DNA from: an uncultured Steroidobacter sp.
Lineage (GTDB): Bacteria; Pseudomonadota; Gammaproteobacteria; Steroidobacterales; Steroidobacteraceae
Reading direction: 5' to 3'
DNA length: 64,000 bases
NCBI GenBank assembly: GCA_937864115.1
Contig: CALMII010000041.1
Coordinates: 31,045-95,044, forward strand
Under the pieces are notes generated by a model that was not told where the DNA came from, did no database searches, and saw only the letters and a program-made list of their open reading frames with translations. The translations under genes and the position numbers were made by a program. Position 1 is the stretch's first letter, and each line of letters opens with the position of its first letter. Shown piece after piece: positions 51,343 through 60,721 of this stretch.

Positions 51343-52809
51343 TCAGGAAACCCGGATGCCGATCGCCTTCGTCTCCAGAAACTCCTCGATGCCTTCGAGG
51401 CCCCACTCGCGGCCCATGCCGCTCTGCTTGTAGCCGCCGAAGGGCAGATCGCCCGTGATGCTCATGCCGCCGTTGACGCTCAGCGCGCCGGCGCGGATGC
51501 GCTTCACGACACCGAGCGCGCGCTCCGTGCTGCCGAACACCGCGCCGCCGAGGCCGTAGACGCTGTCGTTGGCGATGCGGATGGCGTCTTCATCGTCCTC
51601 GAACGGAATCACCACCAGCACCGGCCCGAAGATTTCCTCCTGCGCGATGCGCATGTCGTTGCGCACATCGACGAAGCAGGTGGGTTCGATGAAGAAACCG
51701 CCGCCCTTGTCGGTGCGGACATTGCCGCCGGCCAGCAGCCGCGCGCCTTCCTGCTTGCCGAGTTCGACGTAGCCCTTCACGCGTTCGAGCTGCCGCCTGG
51801 AAATCAGCGGACCCATGATGCAGGTCGGCTCGTCGAAGTGACCCCACTTGCTGGCGAAGCCGGCGTAAGCCATTTCCAGCGCCTTGACCGCTTCGGCGTA
51901 CTTGCTCTTCGGCACCAGCAGGCGTGTCGGATACGCGCAGCCCTGTCCCGCGTGGAACACGACCATCGACCCCATGACGGTCTGCGCGAAGTTCGGCGCG
52001 TCGTCGAGCACGATGAACGCGGACTTGCCGCCCAGTTCGAGGAACACGCGCTTCAGGGTCGACGCGCCGTTTTCCATGATGCGTTTGCCGACCGCCGTCG
52101 AGCCGGTGAAGGAAATGAGATCGACGCGCGGATCCTTCGTCAGCATCTCGCCGGCCATGGCCGGATCGGCCGAGGTGGTGACATTGAACACGCCCGGCGG
52201 CAGGCCGGCTTCGATGGCGAGTTCGCCCATGATCGAGCCCATCAGCGGCGTGTCGGGCGCGGGCTTGAGGATGACGGTGCAGCCGGCGAGCAATGCGGCC
52301 ACGACCTTGCCGACGTTGACGTACAGCGGCACGTTCCAGGGCGTGATCGCGCCGACGACGCCCATCGCCTCGTGCGTGACGATCCGCCTGGTGTCGAAAC
52401 CGTAGGCATTGCGCACGCCGCGGTCTTCTTCCCATTTCACGAGCGGAAAGCATTCGAGCAGTCCGTCCGCACCGCTCAACGCGCCGTCGATCTGCGCGCG
52501 CGCCGCAGCGCCGATGGCGGAGCCGGCTTCGAGACGCGCGATCTGCACCAGCCGCTCGCGATTGGCGTACAGCAGGTCGCGATACTTCTTCATCAGCTCG
52601 AAGCGGTACTCGTGGCGCTGCGACCAGTCGGTGGTGTCGAAGGCGCGACGCGCGGCGGCGATTGCGGCGTCGACATCCGCTGCGGACGCATCGGCGGCCT
52701 TGCCGACGACGTCGCCGGTCCACGGACCGATGTTGTCGTAGGTCTTGTTGCCGGCGGCCGGGCGCATGACGCCGTCGATATAGAGTTTCGCTTCAGGAAG
52801 CAGGGTCAT
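51343..52809 (-). CDS. NAD(P)-dependent aldehyde dehydrogenase
   Basis: 488 aa. The catalytic Cys is in HAGQGCAYPTR, the general base Glu in LELGGKSAF, and the Rossmann segment GSTAVGKRIM follows ISFT. Full length and normal domain order. The LKPAPDTPLMG loop is present. It is upstream of repeat copy 7 and probably transcribed with the delta1-dehydrogenase (42 bp away). Substrate likely a steroid- or terpenoid-derived aldehyde, by context only. Confidence 0.93.
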   Translation of the reverse strand: MTLLPEAKLYIDGVMRPAAGNKTYDNIGPWTGDVVGKAADASAADVDAAIAAARRAFDTTDWSQRHEYRFELMKKYRDLLYANRERLVQIARLEAGSAIGAAARAQIDGALSGADGLLECFPLVKWEEDRGVRNAYGFDTRRIVTHEAMGVVGAITPWNVPLYVNVGKVVAALLAGCTVILKPAPDTPLMGSIMGELAIEAGLPPGVFNVTTSADPAMAGEMLTKDPRVDLISFTGSTAVGKRIMENGASTLKRVFLELGGKSAFIVLDDAPNFAQTVMGSMVVFHAGQGCAYPTRLLVPKSKYAEAVKALEMAYAGFASKWGHFDEPTCIMGPLISRRQLERVKGYVELGKQEGARLLAGGNVRTDKGGGFFIEPTCFVDVRNDMRIAQEEIFGPVLVVIPFEDDEDAIRIANDSVYGLGGAVFGSTERALGVVKRIRAGALSVNGGMSITGDLPFGGYKQSGMGREWGLEGIEEFLETKAIGIRVS

Positions 52810-52851
52810 GGGTTCATCCTCTGGATGTGCGTCAGGCGGATCTGCGCGCGC

Positions 52852-54522
52852 CTAATCGGTGGAGCTGGCGGTTGCGGTGGCGCTCGCTGCGAGCGCATGG
52901 CGTGCGGCGACATAGCCCCACGTAAACGACGGTCCGACGCTGCCGCCGGCGCCGGGTTCGACCTTGCCCATCACCGAAGCGGTCGAGGTGCCGGTCGCAT
53001 AGAGTCCTTCGATGACGGAACCATCGGGCCGCAGGACGCGTGCGTCCGTGTCCGTGACCAGTCCGCCGCAGGTGCTGACATCGCCCGGAAAAATCTGCAT
53101 CGCGTAGAACGGCCCCTGTTCGAGCGCGCCGAGCGACTTCGACTCGCGCAGCGGATCGCCCTGCCATTGTTCGTAGACGTGTTCGCCGCGATGGAAGTCG
53201 TCGTCGCGACCGCGTCGTGCGAATTCGTTGAAGCGTTCGACGCAGGCGCGCAGCGTCGCCGCATCCATGCTGCAGGCCGTGGCGAGTGCATCGAGCGTGT
53301 CGGCCTTGCGCAGGAATTTCTCGTCGAACCAGGCCTGCGGTTTCTTCGGGCCGGCCATCGAGCCGGCGAGCATGTAGGTGTTGATGTACTGGCTGTCGAA
53401 CACCATCCAGCTCGGCACCGCCGGCGACTGCCGGTTGCGTTCGAGCATGCGGCGACAGTATTCGACGGATGAGCCGGCTTCGTTCATGTAACGCACGCCA
53501 CTCTGATCGACGGTGATGCAATGCGGCTTGGCGACGTCGCTGCCCATCGTCGCCTTGGGCTTGCCGGGCGGAAACGCGACGGGCATGCCGATGCGCTCGT
53601 CCATCTGTGCGAGCGCGGCGCCGATGCGCGCGCCTTCTTCGATCAGGTCGCCCGTGTCCTCGGCAATGACGTTCGACCAATCGGCCGACGTGTCCGGGAT
53701 GTGGCGATCCAGCATCCGCTGATTGCGCGCGAAACCGCCGGCGTTGACGAGCACGCCGAGGCGCGCACCGATGCGCCATTCGCTGCCGTCCTTCTTCGTC
53801 ACCACGCCGGTCACGCGATTGCCTTCGACGATGAGCTGCGTGACTGCCGAGTTCACGCGAATGTCGGCGCCGGCCTTCACTGCCGCATTCAGCATCTGCG
53901 CCTGCAGCGCCTGACCGGTCGCGACGCGCTGGCGTTTCCTGAAGCGATCGGCGAGCGTACGGCCGACGACTCGCAGCATGGTCTTCTTGGCGCTGGAAGC
54001 GCGCTTGAGCAGCGGCATTTCCATCGCCTCGTCGAGATTCATGGGCAGGGGCAGGAAGCCGGGACGCAGCTTCGCCTTCCAGTCGCCGAGCTGATTCAGG
54101 TCGTACAGTTCCGAAACGACGCAGCGGCCGGGCACGGATTCGCCGGGCGCGGCGTAGTAGTCCGGCCATGCAGGAATGCGCCGCAGACGGATGCCCTGGC
54201 TGACCAGGAAGTCGAGCATCTGCGGCGCCTGTTCGACATAGGCGCGGCGTCGTTCGTGCGTGCTGCCGGCCGGCGCAGGAAATTCCCCTGCGACCGCGTC
54301 GAGATAGTTCAGCGCGTCATCGGCGCTGTCGCGGATGCCCGCGCTCTGCATGAAGCGATTGTCGGGAATCCACATGACGCCGCCGGAGGTCGCGGTCGTG
54401 CCGCCGACGAGTTCCGACTTTTCCAGGATGACGACGCTTCTGCCCGCCGCGCGCAGCAGCAGCGCAGCGCACATCGAACCGCCGCCGCTGCCCACGATCA
54501 CGAAATCGAATGTCTCGTTCAT
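52852..54522 (-). CDS. FAD-dependent 3-ketosteroid delta1-dehydrogenase-like protein
   Basis: 556 aa. FAD loop FVIVGSGGGSMCAALLLRAA near residue 10, and the TATSGGVMWIPDN segment and late GLYATGTSTASVMGKVEPGAGGSVGPSF close with the KstD/fumarate-reductase-like family pattern. KstD desaturates ring A of 3-ketosteroids at C1-C2. The functional Tyr positions were not traced. It is 6 bp after the SDR gene. A paralogue lies at 62116. Confidence 0.9.
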   Translation of the reverse strand: MNETFDFVIVGSGGGSMCAALLLRAAGRSVVILEKSELVGGTTATSGGVMWIPDNRFMQSAGIRDSADDALNYLDAVAGEFPAPAGSTHERRRAYVEQAPQMLDFLVSQGIRLRRIPAWPDYYAAPGESVPGRCVVSELYDLNQLGDWKAKLRPGFLPLPMNLDEAMEMPLLKRASSAKKTMLRVVGRTLADRFRKRQRVATGQALQAQMLNAAVKAGADIRVNSAVTQLIVEGNRVTGVVTKKDGSEWRIGARLGVLVNAGGFARNQRMLDRHIPDTSADWSNVIAEDTGDLIEEGARIGAALAQMDERIGMPVAFPPGKPKATMGSDVAKPHCITVDQSGVRYMNEAGSSVEYCRRMLERNRQSPAVPSWMVFDSQYINTYMLAGSMAGPKKPQAWFDEKFLRKADTLDALATACSMDAATLRACVERFNEFARRGRDDDFHRGEHVYEQWQGDPLRESKSLGALEQGPFYAMQIFPGDVSTCGGLVTDTDARVLRPDGSVIEGLYATGTSTASVMGKVEPGAGGSVGPSFTWGYVAARHALAASATATASSTD

Positions 54523-54528
54523 GGCCGA

Positions 54529-55266
54529 TCAACCGGGTTTGCGCGCGGAGAGCGAGAGGTGGCCCGCGTGCAGGTCGGGCGGCATATCGATGATGGCGCG
54601 GAACGCATTCGTCACCGACGTGAACTGGCTGATCGGGCGTTCGCGCAGGTTGAGGCCCGCTTCCATGGCCGCCTTGCCGAAGCGCATCTGCGCCTGCGGA
54701 TCGACGTTCCAGACCTTGCCTTCTTCCATCATCTGTCCGGCGCGCACGGTGGTGACGCGGATGCCGCCGGGTTCCAGCTCGCGCTGCAGGCTGGACGAGA
54801 ACTGTTCCAGGCCCGCCTTCGAGCTCTGGTACATGATCAGGTGCGGGAAGGGCAGCGCGACCGATTCGCTGGTGACGTTGATGATGTGACTGCCGCGACC
54901 CATCAGCGCAATGGCCGAACGCGTACACAGGATCGGGCCGCCCAGGTTGGTGGCGATCGTGCCCATGATCTGTTCGTCCGTGGCTTCCGCGATCAGGAAG
55001 GGTTCGAAGATCGCGGCATTGTTGATGAGCACATCGATGCGCGGATGACGCTGCGCGATCTCCGCGAAGGCCGCCTTCACGGATGCGGGCGAGGCCACGT
55101 CGCAGGCGATCGCCAGCGCGCGTTCGCCGATTTCCTGCGCGGCGGCCTGCACTTTCGACAAGGTGCGGCCGAGCAGCACGACCTGATCGCCGTCGCTCGC
55201 GAAGCGTCGCGCCAGTGCGCGGCCCAGACCGACGCCGGCGCCGGTGATAACGATGACTTTCGACAC
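54529..55266 (-). CDS. short-chain dehydrogenase/reductase
   Basis: 245 aa. TGAGVGLGRALA (cofactor loop), NNAAIFEP, and MYQSSKAGLEQF (YxxxK) are present. Probably transcribed with the delta1-dehydrogenase. Likely acts on a hydroxyl/keto pair of the same pathway; substrate unknown. Confidence 0.92.
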   Translation of the reverse strand: MSKVIVITGAGVGLGRALARRFASDGDQVVLLGRTLSKVQAAAQEIGERALAIACDVASPASVKAAFAEIAQRHPRIDVLINNAAIFEPFLIAEATDEQIMGTIATNLGGPILCTRSAIALMGRGSHIINVTSESVALPFPHLIMYQSSKAGLEQFSSSLQRELEPGGIRVTTVRAGQMMEEGKVWNVDPQAQMRFGKAAMEAGLNLRERPISQFTSVTNAFRAIIDMPPDLHAGHLSLSARKPG

Positions 55267-55350
55267 GCCTGATCCCCCTCATGAAACCGGCTGCCCGGTT
55301 CGACAGCGCCACTCGCGGCGCAGCGGCCGCGAGATCGGATATTCGTTGAC

Positions 55351-56115
55351 TTATCCCTTGCCGGGATACACGGACAGATCGCCGGCATACGCGATGCCGC
55401 CGGGCCAGAACTTCGCGCCGCTCACTTTGCGGAAGTAATGCACCGTGCGCGCGAACGATCCCGAGGCGGAACGCGGCTGCATCGCAACACCGCTCGGGCT
55501 GACGCCGCGCGCGCGGGCGCTGAAATCCTTGATCGTGAACAGCAGGTCGTCGGTCTGCTGCGCGCATAGCACGAACTGGTCGCCGGGGCAGTAGTGACGC
55601 GGTTCGATCTGCACCGGCGAGAGTTCGCCGCGCTTCATCGCGACGTGGCCGGGCACGTTGATGACTTCGACGCTGTGCACTTCCTCGTACCATTTCTGGT
55701 ACTCGGCATAACGGCCGATGACGTAGTTGCCGAGAATGATGCTGACGCCGGACAACGGTTCGGAACGGCGCCAGTTCGGGCTCGCCTTCCAGTCGCCGAA
55801 CAGGCGATAGGTATAGAGCCGTTCGGTTTCGTCGTTGGCCACGAGGCCAGTGTCGCGGGCTTCGGCGACCAGCGGTCCGAGCGCGGGAACATCGATTTCC
55901 GGCGACGGCAGATCGAAGTCGTAGATGCTGACGAAACGCCAGGGTTGCGGGATGTCCGGCATGACCTGCTCGGGCGTCACCTCGTAGCGGTCCGTCGTGA
56001 TGAAGCCGCGCAAACGACTCAGCGCGGCGCGATGCGGCCCGTCGAACCAGGCGGCATATTCAGCCTCGCGTCCTGCGGGCACGTTGTGCAGATGAATGGT
56101 CGTGTAGAGAGCCAT
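55351..56115 (-). CDS. protein with two EthD/dabb-like ferredoxin-fold repeats
   Basis: 254 aa. Two similar halves: TTIHLHNVPAGREAEYAAWFDGPH at the start and VIGRYAEYQKWYEEVHSVEVINVPG in the second. Each resembles a dimeric alpha-beta-barrel unit such as EthD. Some such proteins are associated with P450 or ring-oxidation systems. Divergent from the ferredoxin-P450 operon across a 189-bp AT-rich promoter region. Confidence 0.7.
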   Translation of the reverse strand: MALYTTIHLHNVPAGREAEYAAWFDGPHRAALSRLRGFITTDRYEVTPEQVMPDIPQPWRFVSIYDFDLPSPEIDVPALGPLVAEARDTGLVANDETERLYTYRLFGDWKASPNWRRSEPLSGVSIILGNYVIGRYAEYQKWYEEVHSVEVINVPGHVAMKRGELSPVQIEPRHYCPGDQFVLCAQQTDDLLFTIKDFSARARGVSPSGVAMQPRSASGSFARTVHYFRKVSGAKFWPGGIAYAGDLSVYPGKG

Positions 56116-56304
56116 GTTGTCAGTGCCGGGCGGCAGCGGGCGCGATCGTGCAGTGCATCACACGTTCCGATCAGGCGTGATTGATTATGGCGTGCAAAAA
56201 ATAGCAAGCCCCCTTAGTATTTGTATAATCAGCATTGTTGACTATAGCGTCAAGGGGAAGCCGCCGCTGCACCGCAAGGGCCGCGGTTCGAGCAGACAGA
56301 ACCT
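56116..56304. promoter_or_regulatory. divergent promoter region with inverted repeats
   Basis: Between the EthD-like gene and the P450 operon. TGATTAT (about 56179) pairs with ATAATCA (about 56225), and TTGAC-TATAGC-GTCAA (56238-56253) is a second palindrome. The local AT content is far above the flanks. Both are operator candidates; the regulator is unknown. TTGAC/TATA-like elements could also be the -35/-10 boxes. Confidence 0.55.
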
Positions 56305-56499
56305 ATGAAAATCCGTATCAACAAATCAGCCTGTGTCGGCAACGCTCGTTGCGCGGCGGTGTCGGAACAGCTGTTTCCGCTGGATGACGATGGTTACATC
56401 GCCGTCGAGGAAGTCGACGTGCCGCCCGGCATGGAAGAGCTCGCCCGCAAGGGTGCGCGTGCCTGCCCGGAACGCATCATCGTCATCGAAGAAGAGTAA
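56305..56499 (+). CDS. single-cluster ferredoxin with atypical ligand motif
   Basis: 64 aa. Ligand pattern C10-VGNAR-C16 ... ACP with Cys54, that is CxxNxxC instead of CxxCxxC. This is the 3Fe-4S or asymmetric 4Fe-4S P450-associated type known in actinobacteria, where the residue at the third position varies. It heads the P450 operon, 47 bp before the SDR gene. Confidence 0.9.
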   Translation: MKIRINKSACVGNARCAAVSEQLFPLDDDGYIAVEEVDVPPGMEELARKGARACPERIIVIEEE

Positions 56500-56546
56500 C
56501 CACTGCGCGATCGCGCCTGAACCCAAGCATTGCCGAGGAGAGATCG

Positions 56547-57374
56547 ATGGGGGAATACGTCAGCTACAGGAACAAGCGCGTCGTCGTGAGCGGTTGTTTT
56601 TCCGGCATGGGTGAAGCCACGGCCCGCCAGTTGCTCGATCTCGGCGCCGAAGTGCACGGCCTCGACTACAAGGAGACGAAGCTCGAGCTCGCCTCTTTCC
56701 GTCAGGTCGATCTGCGCGATCCCGCCTCCATCGATGCGGCGGCGCAGTCCATCGGCGGCAAGGTCGATGCGCTGTTCAACTGCGCCGGCCTGCCGCAGAC
56801 CGCCGGCGCGCTCGATGTGATGAAAGTGAATTTCTGCGGTACGCGCCGGCTGACCGAGCGCGTGCTGCCGCTGATGTCCGCCGGCAGCGCGATCGTCAGC
56901 ATCTCCTCGAATGGCGGCCTCGGCTGGAGCCGTCGCGTGCCGACGATCATGCAGCTGCTGAAGACCGAGTCATACGAAGCGGCCGTGCAGTGGTGCGAAG
57001 CGAACATGGACACGGTGCGCGAAGGCTATTCCTTCTCCAAGGAAGCGATCATCGTCTGGACCATGCTGATGTCGACGCCGCTCATCAAGAAGGGCATCCG
57101 CATCAACTGCACCATGCCCGGTCCGACCCAGACGCCGATGATGAAGGAGTTCGAAGCGGCGACCGCTGCGTCGGTGCTCGATGCGGCGGCACAGCCGATC
57201 AACCGTCGTTCGACGCCGGAAGAACAGGCCGGTCCGCTGGTGTTCCTCAACAGCGATGCGGCGAGCTACATCAACGGCGTGGCATTGCCCGTCGACGGCG
57301 GCTTCCTCGGTGGCGTGGCGACCGGCCAGGTCGACCTCAGCGCCATGATGAGCGGCGCCGCCAAGCAAGCCTGA
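56547..57374 (+). CDS. short-chain dehydrogenase (3alpha-HSD/carbonyl-reductase-like)
   Basis: 275 aa. SGCFSGMGEATARQLLD (cofactor loop), NCAGLPQTAG, SISSNGGLGW and EGYSFSKEA (Tyr-Lys). The long loop after the Ser is like 3-alpha-hydroxysteroid dehydrogenase/carbonyl reductase members. Placed between the ferredoxin and P450, it probably oxidises a hydroxylated product. Confidence 0.9.
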   Translation: MGEYVSYRNKRVVVSGCFSGMGEATARQLLDLGAEVHGLDYKETKLELASFRQVDLRDPASIDAAAQSIGGKVDALFNCAGLPQTAGALDVMKVNFCGTRRLTERVLPLMSAGSAIVSISSNGGLGWSRRVPTIMQLLKTESYEAAVQWCEANMDTVREGYSFSKEAIIVWTMLMSTPLIKKGIRINCTMPGPTQTPMMKEFEAATAASVLDAAAQPINRRSTPEEQAGPLVFLNSDAASYINGVALPVDGGFLGGVATGQVDLSAMMSGAAKQA

Positions 57375-57395
57375 AAGCCAGCCGGAGAATTCGAG

Positions 57396-58649
57396 ATGTC
57401 AGCCGCCGCCATCAGCCCTGCCGTTCCCAAGCCCGCGCACGTGCCCGATGCGCTCGTGTACGACTTCGACATGTTCCGCGATCCGGCCTACGTGGCCGAT
57501 CCGCACAAGCGCGTGCTCGATCTGGTGAAGAATGCGCCGCCGATCTTCTGGACGCCGCGCAACGGCGGCCACTGGATGCTCCTGAGTCATGCAGCGAACT
57601 TCAACGCCGCGCGCGACACCGAAGCGTTCACGAGCGAATTCATTCCGAAGGCGGAGCTCGCGGCCATGAAGGCGCGGATGCCGCCGGGCATGCCGCACAT
57701 CCCGATTCCGATTCCCATCAATCTCGATCCGCCGGATCACACCAAGTACCGCGCGCCGCTGCAGCGCGTGTTCTCGCCGAAAGCGATCCTGGCGATCCGC
57801 GACAGCATCGTCGCGCTCGCCACCGAACTCGTCGACGCGGTGAAGGAGCGCGGCCACTGCGAGTTCATGAAGGAAATCGCCGAGCCGATGCCGGTGCAGG
57901 TGTTCCTGAAGATGCTCGGACTGCCGCTCGATCGCCAGGACGAGTACCGCGAGATCGTCGCAGCGCATCTGTCGGATCCGTCACCCGACGCGCGCGCGAT
58001 GATTCCGAAGCTGCAGCGGATTGCCGCCAGCATGAACGACACCTTCCTCGCGCGCCGCGACAATCCGCAGGACGACATCATCAGCCTGCTGTGGAAGATC
58101 GAAGTCGACGGCAAGCAGTCGACCATCGAGGACATGCAGAACTACGGCGTGCTGCTGTTCATCGCCGGCCTCGATACCGTCATGAACGGCATCGGCCACG
58201 GCGTGCGTCATCTGGCACAGAACCCTGATCTGCAGGCGCAGCTGCGCGCCAATCCGAAGCTGGTTCCGGAAGCCACGGAAGAACTGCTGCGACGCTATAC
58301 CTTCACGGTACCGCCGCGCCTGGTGGCGCGCGACATGACGTTCGAAGGCGTCGAGATGAAGGCGCGCGAGCGCGCCATGCTGTTCCTGCCGGCGGCCGAT
58401 CTCGATTCGAAGGAATATCCGCAGTCCGAATCCTTCGATCTCAATCGCGAGAACAAGGTGCACATCGCCTTCAATGCCGGCCCGCATCGCTGCCTCGGCT
58501 CGCACCTGGCGCGCGTCGAGCTGCAGGTCATCTACGAAGTGCTGATGGCGCGCCTGCCGACGTTCCGGCTCGATCCGGACAAGCCGCCGACCTTCCATTG
58601 CGGCCACGTGGTCGGCGTCGATTCGCTGAACCTGGTCTGGGACGTCTGA
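57396..58649 (+). CDS. cytochrome P450
   Basis: 417 aa. Heme loop FNAGPHRCLGSHLAR with the Cys ligand at residue 366; ExxR in EELLRRY; oxygen-binding I-helix with FIAGLDTVMNG. No C-terminal extension, unlike the P450 at 380. It lies in operon with its presumed ferredoxin and is followed by DUF35 and the thiolase-fold gene. Probably a steroid or terpenoid hydroxylase by context; substrate unknown. Confidence 0.94.
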   Translation: MSAAAISPAVPKPAHVPDALVYDFDMFRDPAYVADPHKRVLDLVKNAPPIFWTPRNGGHWMLLSHAANFNAARDTEAFTSEFIPKAELAAMKARMPPGMPHIPIPIPINLDPPDHTKYRAPLQRVFSPKAILAIRDSIVALATELVDAVKERGHCEFMKEIAEPMPVQVFLKMLGLPLDRQDEYREIVAAHLSDPSPDARAMIPKLQRIAASMNDTFLARRDNPQDDIISLLWKIEVDGKQSTIEDMQNYGVLLFIAGLDTVMNGIGHGVRHLAQNPDLQAQLRANPKLVPEATEELLRRYTFTVPPRLVARDMTFEGVEMKARERAMLFLPAADLDSKEYPQSESFDLNRENKVHIAFNAGPHRCLGSHLARVELQVIYEVLMARLPTFRLDPDKPPTFHCGHVVGVDSLNLVWDV

Positions 58650-58651
58650 CG

Positions 58652-59056
58652 ATGGGATCTCCGCGTGCGCAGCCGCGACTGGATGCCGACAATCGCGCCT
58701 TCTGGACCGGCGGCGCGAGCGGCCAGTTGCATCTGCATCGCTGCAAGGACTGCGGCACGTTCGTGCATCCGCCGCGCCCGGTGTGTCGCCATTGCCTTTC
58801 CGAGAACGTGGCGCCCGAGGCCGTCGCCGGCACGGGCGTCGTCGATACCTTCACGGTCAACTACCAGAAGTGGCATCCGGCGATGGAAGTGCCGTACGTG
58901 ATCGCGCGCGTCGCGATCGACGGCGCGCCCGGTGTCTATCTCACTACCAATATCGTGAACTGCCCGGTTGAGGCGGTCGACATCGGCGATCGCGTGCGCG
59001 TGACGTTCGAGCAGCAGGGTGAGATCTGGTATCCGCTGTTCGAGAAGATCGCCTGA
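58652..59056 (+). CDS. DUF35 (OB-fold, zinc-ribbon) protein, partner of thiolase-fold enzyme
   Basis: 134 aa. Zinc ribbon C31-x2-C34 and C45-x2-C48, then an OB-fold (VVDTFTVNYQKWHPAM, VRVTFEQQGEIW). In the steroid pathway the DUF35 domain of ChsH2 binds the Ltp2 aldolase. The start is 2 bp after the P450 stop and the stop overlaps the next ATG by one base, so the proteins are coupled. Confidence 0.93.
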   Translation: MGSPRAQPRLDADNRAFWTGGASGQLHLHRCKDCGTFVHPPRPVCRHCLSENVAPEAVAGTGVVDTFTVNYQKWHPAMEVPYVIARVAIDGAPGVYLTTNIVNCPVEAVDIGDRVRVTFEQQGEIWYPLFEKIA

Positions 59057-60216
59057 TGGCCGCGCGCGAAGCCTATATCTCCGGCGTTGGCCAGTCGCAG
59101 GTCGGCATGAAGCTGACGCGGCATCCGCTGCTGCTGACGCTCGATGCCGTTCGTGAAGCGCTCGCAGAAGCAGGTCTGAGCATCGGCCAGATCGACGGCG
59201 TCTCGACCTATCCGGGCCGCATGGCGGCGTACCTGGGTTTCTCGCCGGTCGGTGCGGATGAACTCATCGACGCCCTCGGCATTCGCGCCCGCTGGTACGC
59301 GGGTGGCCCGGAGATCACTTCGCAGCTCGGCGCTGTGGTTGCCGCAGCGACTGCGGTGCGCGCCGGTCTTGCGCGTCACGTCATCTGCTTCCGCACGGTG
59401 TACGAGGCCGCCGCGATGGCGCGGCCCGAGGAATATCCGCCGCTGCGGCGCGAGAGGGTCGACGGCAACTCGCAGTGGGTCGCGCCCTTCAACGCCACGT
59501 CGGCAGCGAACTGGACGGCGCAGTACGCGATGCGCCACGTGAAGCGCTACGGCCTCACGCGCGAACAGCTCGCGCAGATCGCGATCAACGATCACGCCAA
59601 CGCCGTGCTGAATCCGCGCGCCATCGTCAAGGAGCCGCTGACGCTCGACGCCTACCTGTCGGCGCGCATGATTTCCTCGCCGCTGTGCCTGTACGACTGC
59701 GATCGCTACAGCGATGCCTCGACCGTGCTGATCGTGTCCGCCGGCGAGGCGCTGGACGAAGTGAAATGCACGCCGATCCGCATCGCCGCGATGGCCGGTG
59801 TCGTCGAACGCCATAGCTGGGATCAGGCGGAGTGGATGGCCTGCTATCCGACCGGCCAGGAACTGTGGAAACACACCGACTACAAGCCGTCCGACGTCGA
59901 CACCGTGCAGCTCTATGACGGCTTCAGCTTCCAGGCCATCACCTGGCTGGAAGCGCTCGGCTTCTGCGGCGTGGGCGAGGGCGGCAAATTCATCGAAGGC
60001 GGCAAGCGCATCGCGCGCGATGGCGAACTGCCGCTCAACACCTTCGGCGGCCAGCTCGGCGCCGGTCGCCTGCATGGTTTCGGCTTCGCGCATGAAGCGG
60101 TGACGCAATTGCGCGGCAAGGGCGGCGCGCGCCAGATCCCGGGCGATCCGCGCGTGGCCGTGGCGACTTCGGGCGGAGGACCGCTGGCGACGGCGTTGCT
60201 GCTGGCCCGCGACTGA
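59056..60216 (+). CDS. thiolase-fold (SCP-x/Ltp2-like) protein, probably side-chain aldolase
   Basis: 386 aa. SGVGQSQVG at the start and the C-terminal GRLHGFGFAHEAVTQL match the lipid-transfer-protein thiolase group. The position of the thiolase nucleophile Cys is occupied by GGPEITSQLGA, with no Cys; this fits the retro-aldolase Ltp2 rather than a thiolase. Coupled to the DUF35 gene. Predicted role: release of a short acyl-CoA from a hydroxyacyl steroid side chain (inference). Confidence 0.88.
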   Translation: MAAREAYISGVGQSQVGMKLTRHPLLLTLDAVREALAEAGLSIGQIDGVSTYPGRMAAYLGFSPVGADELIDALGIRARWYAGGPEITSQLGAVVAAATAVRAGLARHVICFRTVYEAAAMARPEEYPPLRRERVDGNSQWVAPFNATSAANWTAQYAMRHVKRYGLTREQLAQIAINDHANAVLNPRAIVKEPLTLDAYLSARMISSPLCLYDCDRYSDASTVLIVSAGEALDEVKCTPIRIAAMAGVVERHSWDQAEWMACYPTGQELWKHTDYKPSDVDTVQLYDGFSFQAITWLEALGFCGVGEGGKFIEGGKRIARDGELPLNTFGGQLGAGRLHGFGFAHEAVTQLRGKGGARQIPGDPRVAVATSGGGPLATALLLARD

Positions 60217-60220
60217 CGTC

Positions 60221-60721
60221 ATGACAGCCGATCGCGAACCCGGATTCCGACGACGCTTTCGCGTCAGTCCCGGTCGCGACGCGGTGCAGGCCGACGTCGA
60301 AGATGACTTTCATTGCATGAGCGTCACGGTGCGGCACTCCAATGGAGTGGCGACGCAGATCGAAGCCGTGATGCAGCGCGCGCCCTGGACGACCTGTCCC
60401 GGCGCCGTCCGGCAGCTGCAGGCGACGTTCAGTGGCGTGGCGCTCGCGGCGTTCGCCGAGCGGGGCGAGAAGCGCGAGAACTGCACGCATCTGCACGATC
60501 TCGCGACGCTGGCGGCGACGCATGCCCGTGGGCAATTGCTACACCTTTCAGCCGGACCGCCGGAACGCGGCCAGGCGCATCGGAGAAATCAGGGATTTCA
60601 GCAGGGGGTCGGCGCAGCCGCTGGAGCCGCGGCAGGCCGCATCCTGAAAATCGACCACAGAGATTGCCGTCAGGAGAACTCACATGAATATGAACGACAT
60701 GGTGCTCATCAGCGTCGATGA
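60221..60721 (+). CDS. DUF2889-family protein, unusual C-terminus
   Basis: 166 aa. The first 105 residues fit DUF2889 (FHCMSVTVRHSNGVATQIEA; RAPWTTCPGAVRQLQATFSG). After ATHARG the sequence becomes low-complexity and does not look like the family; the ORF then overlaps the amidohydrolase start by 38 bp. A frameshift near 60530 or a decayed end is likely. Function unknown. Confidence 0.65.
   Translation: MTADREPGFRRRFRVSPGRDAVQADVEDDFHCMSVTVRHSNGVATQIEAVMQRAPWTTCPGAVRQLQATFSGVALAAFAERGEKRENCTHLHDLATLAATHARGQLLHLSAGPPERGQAHRRNQGFQQGVGAAAGAAAGRILKIDHRDCRQENSHEYERHGAHQRR

Noticed and set aside
53521..55272. 583-aa plus-strand frame opposite the delta1-dehydrogenase and SDR
   Set aside because: No motif, Arg/His-rich shadow of two recognisable genes.
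56116..56304. KstR-type operator
   Set aside because: The known KstR half-site pattern AAC-GTT was not found; only other palindromes are present.
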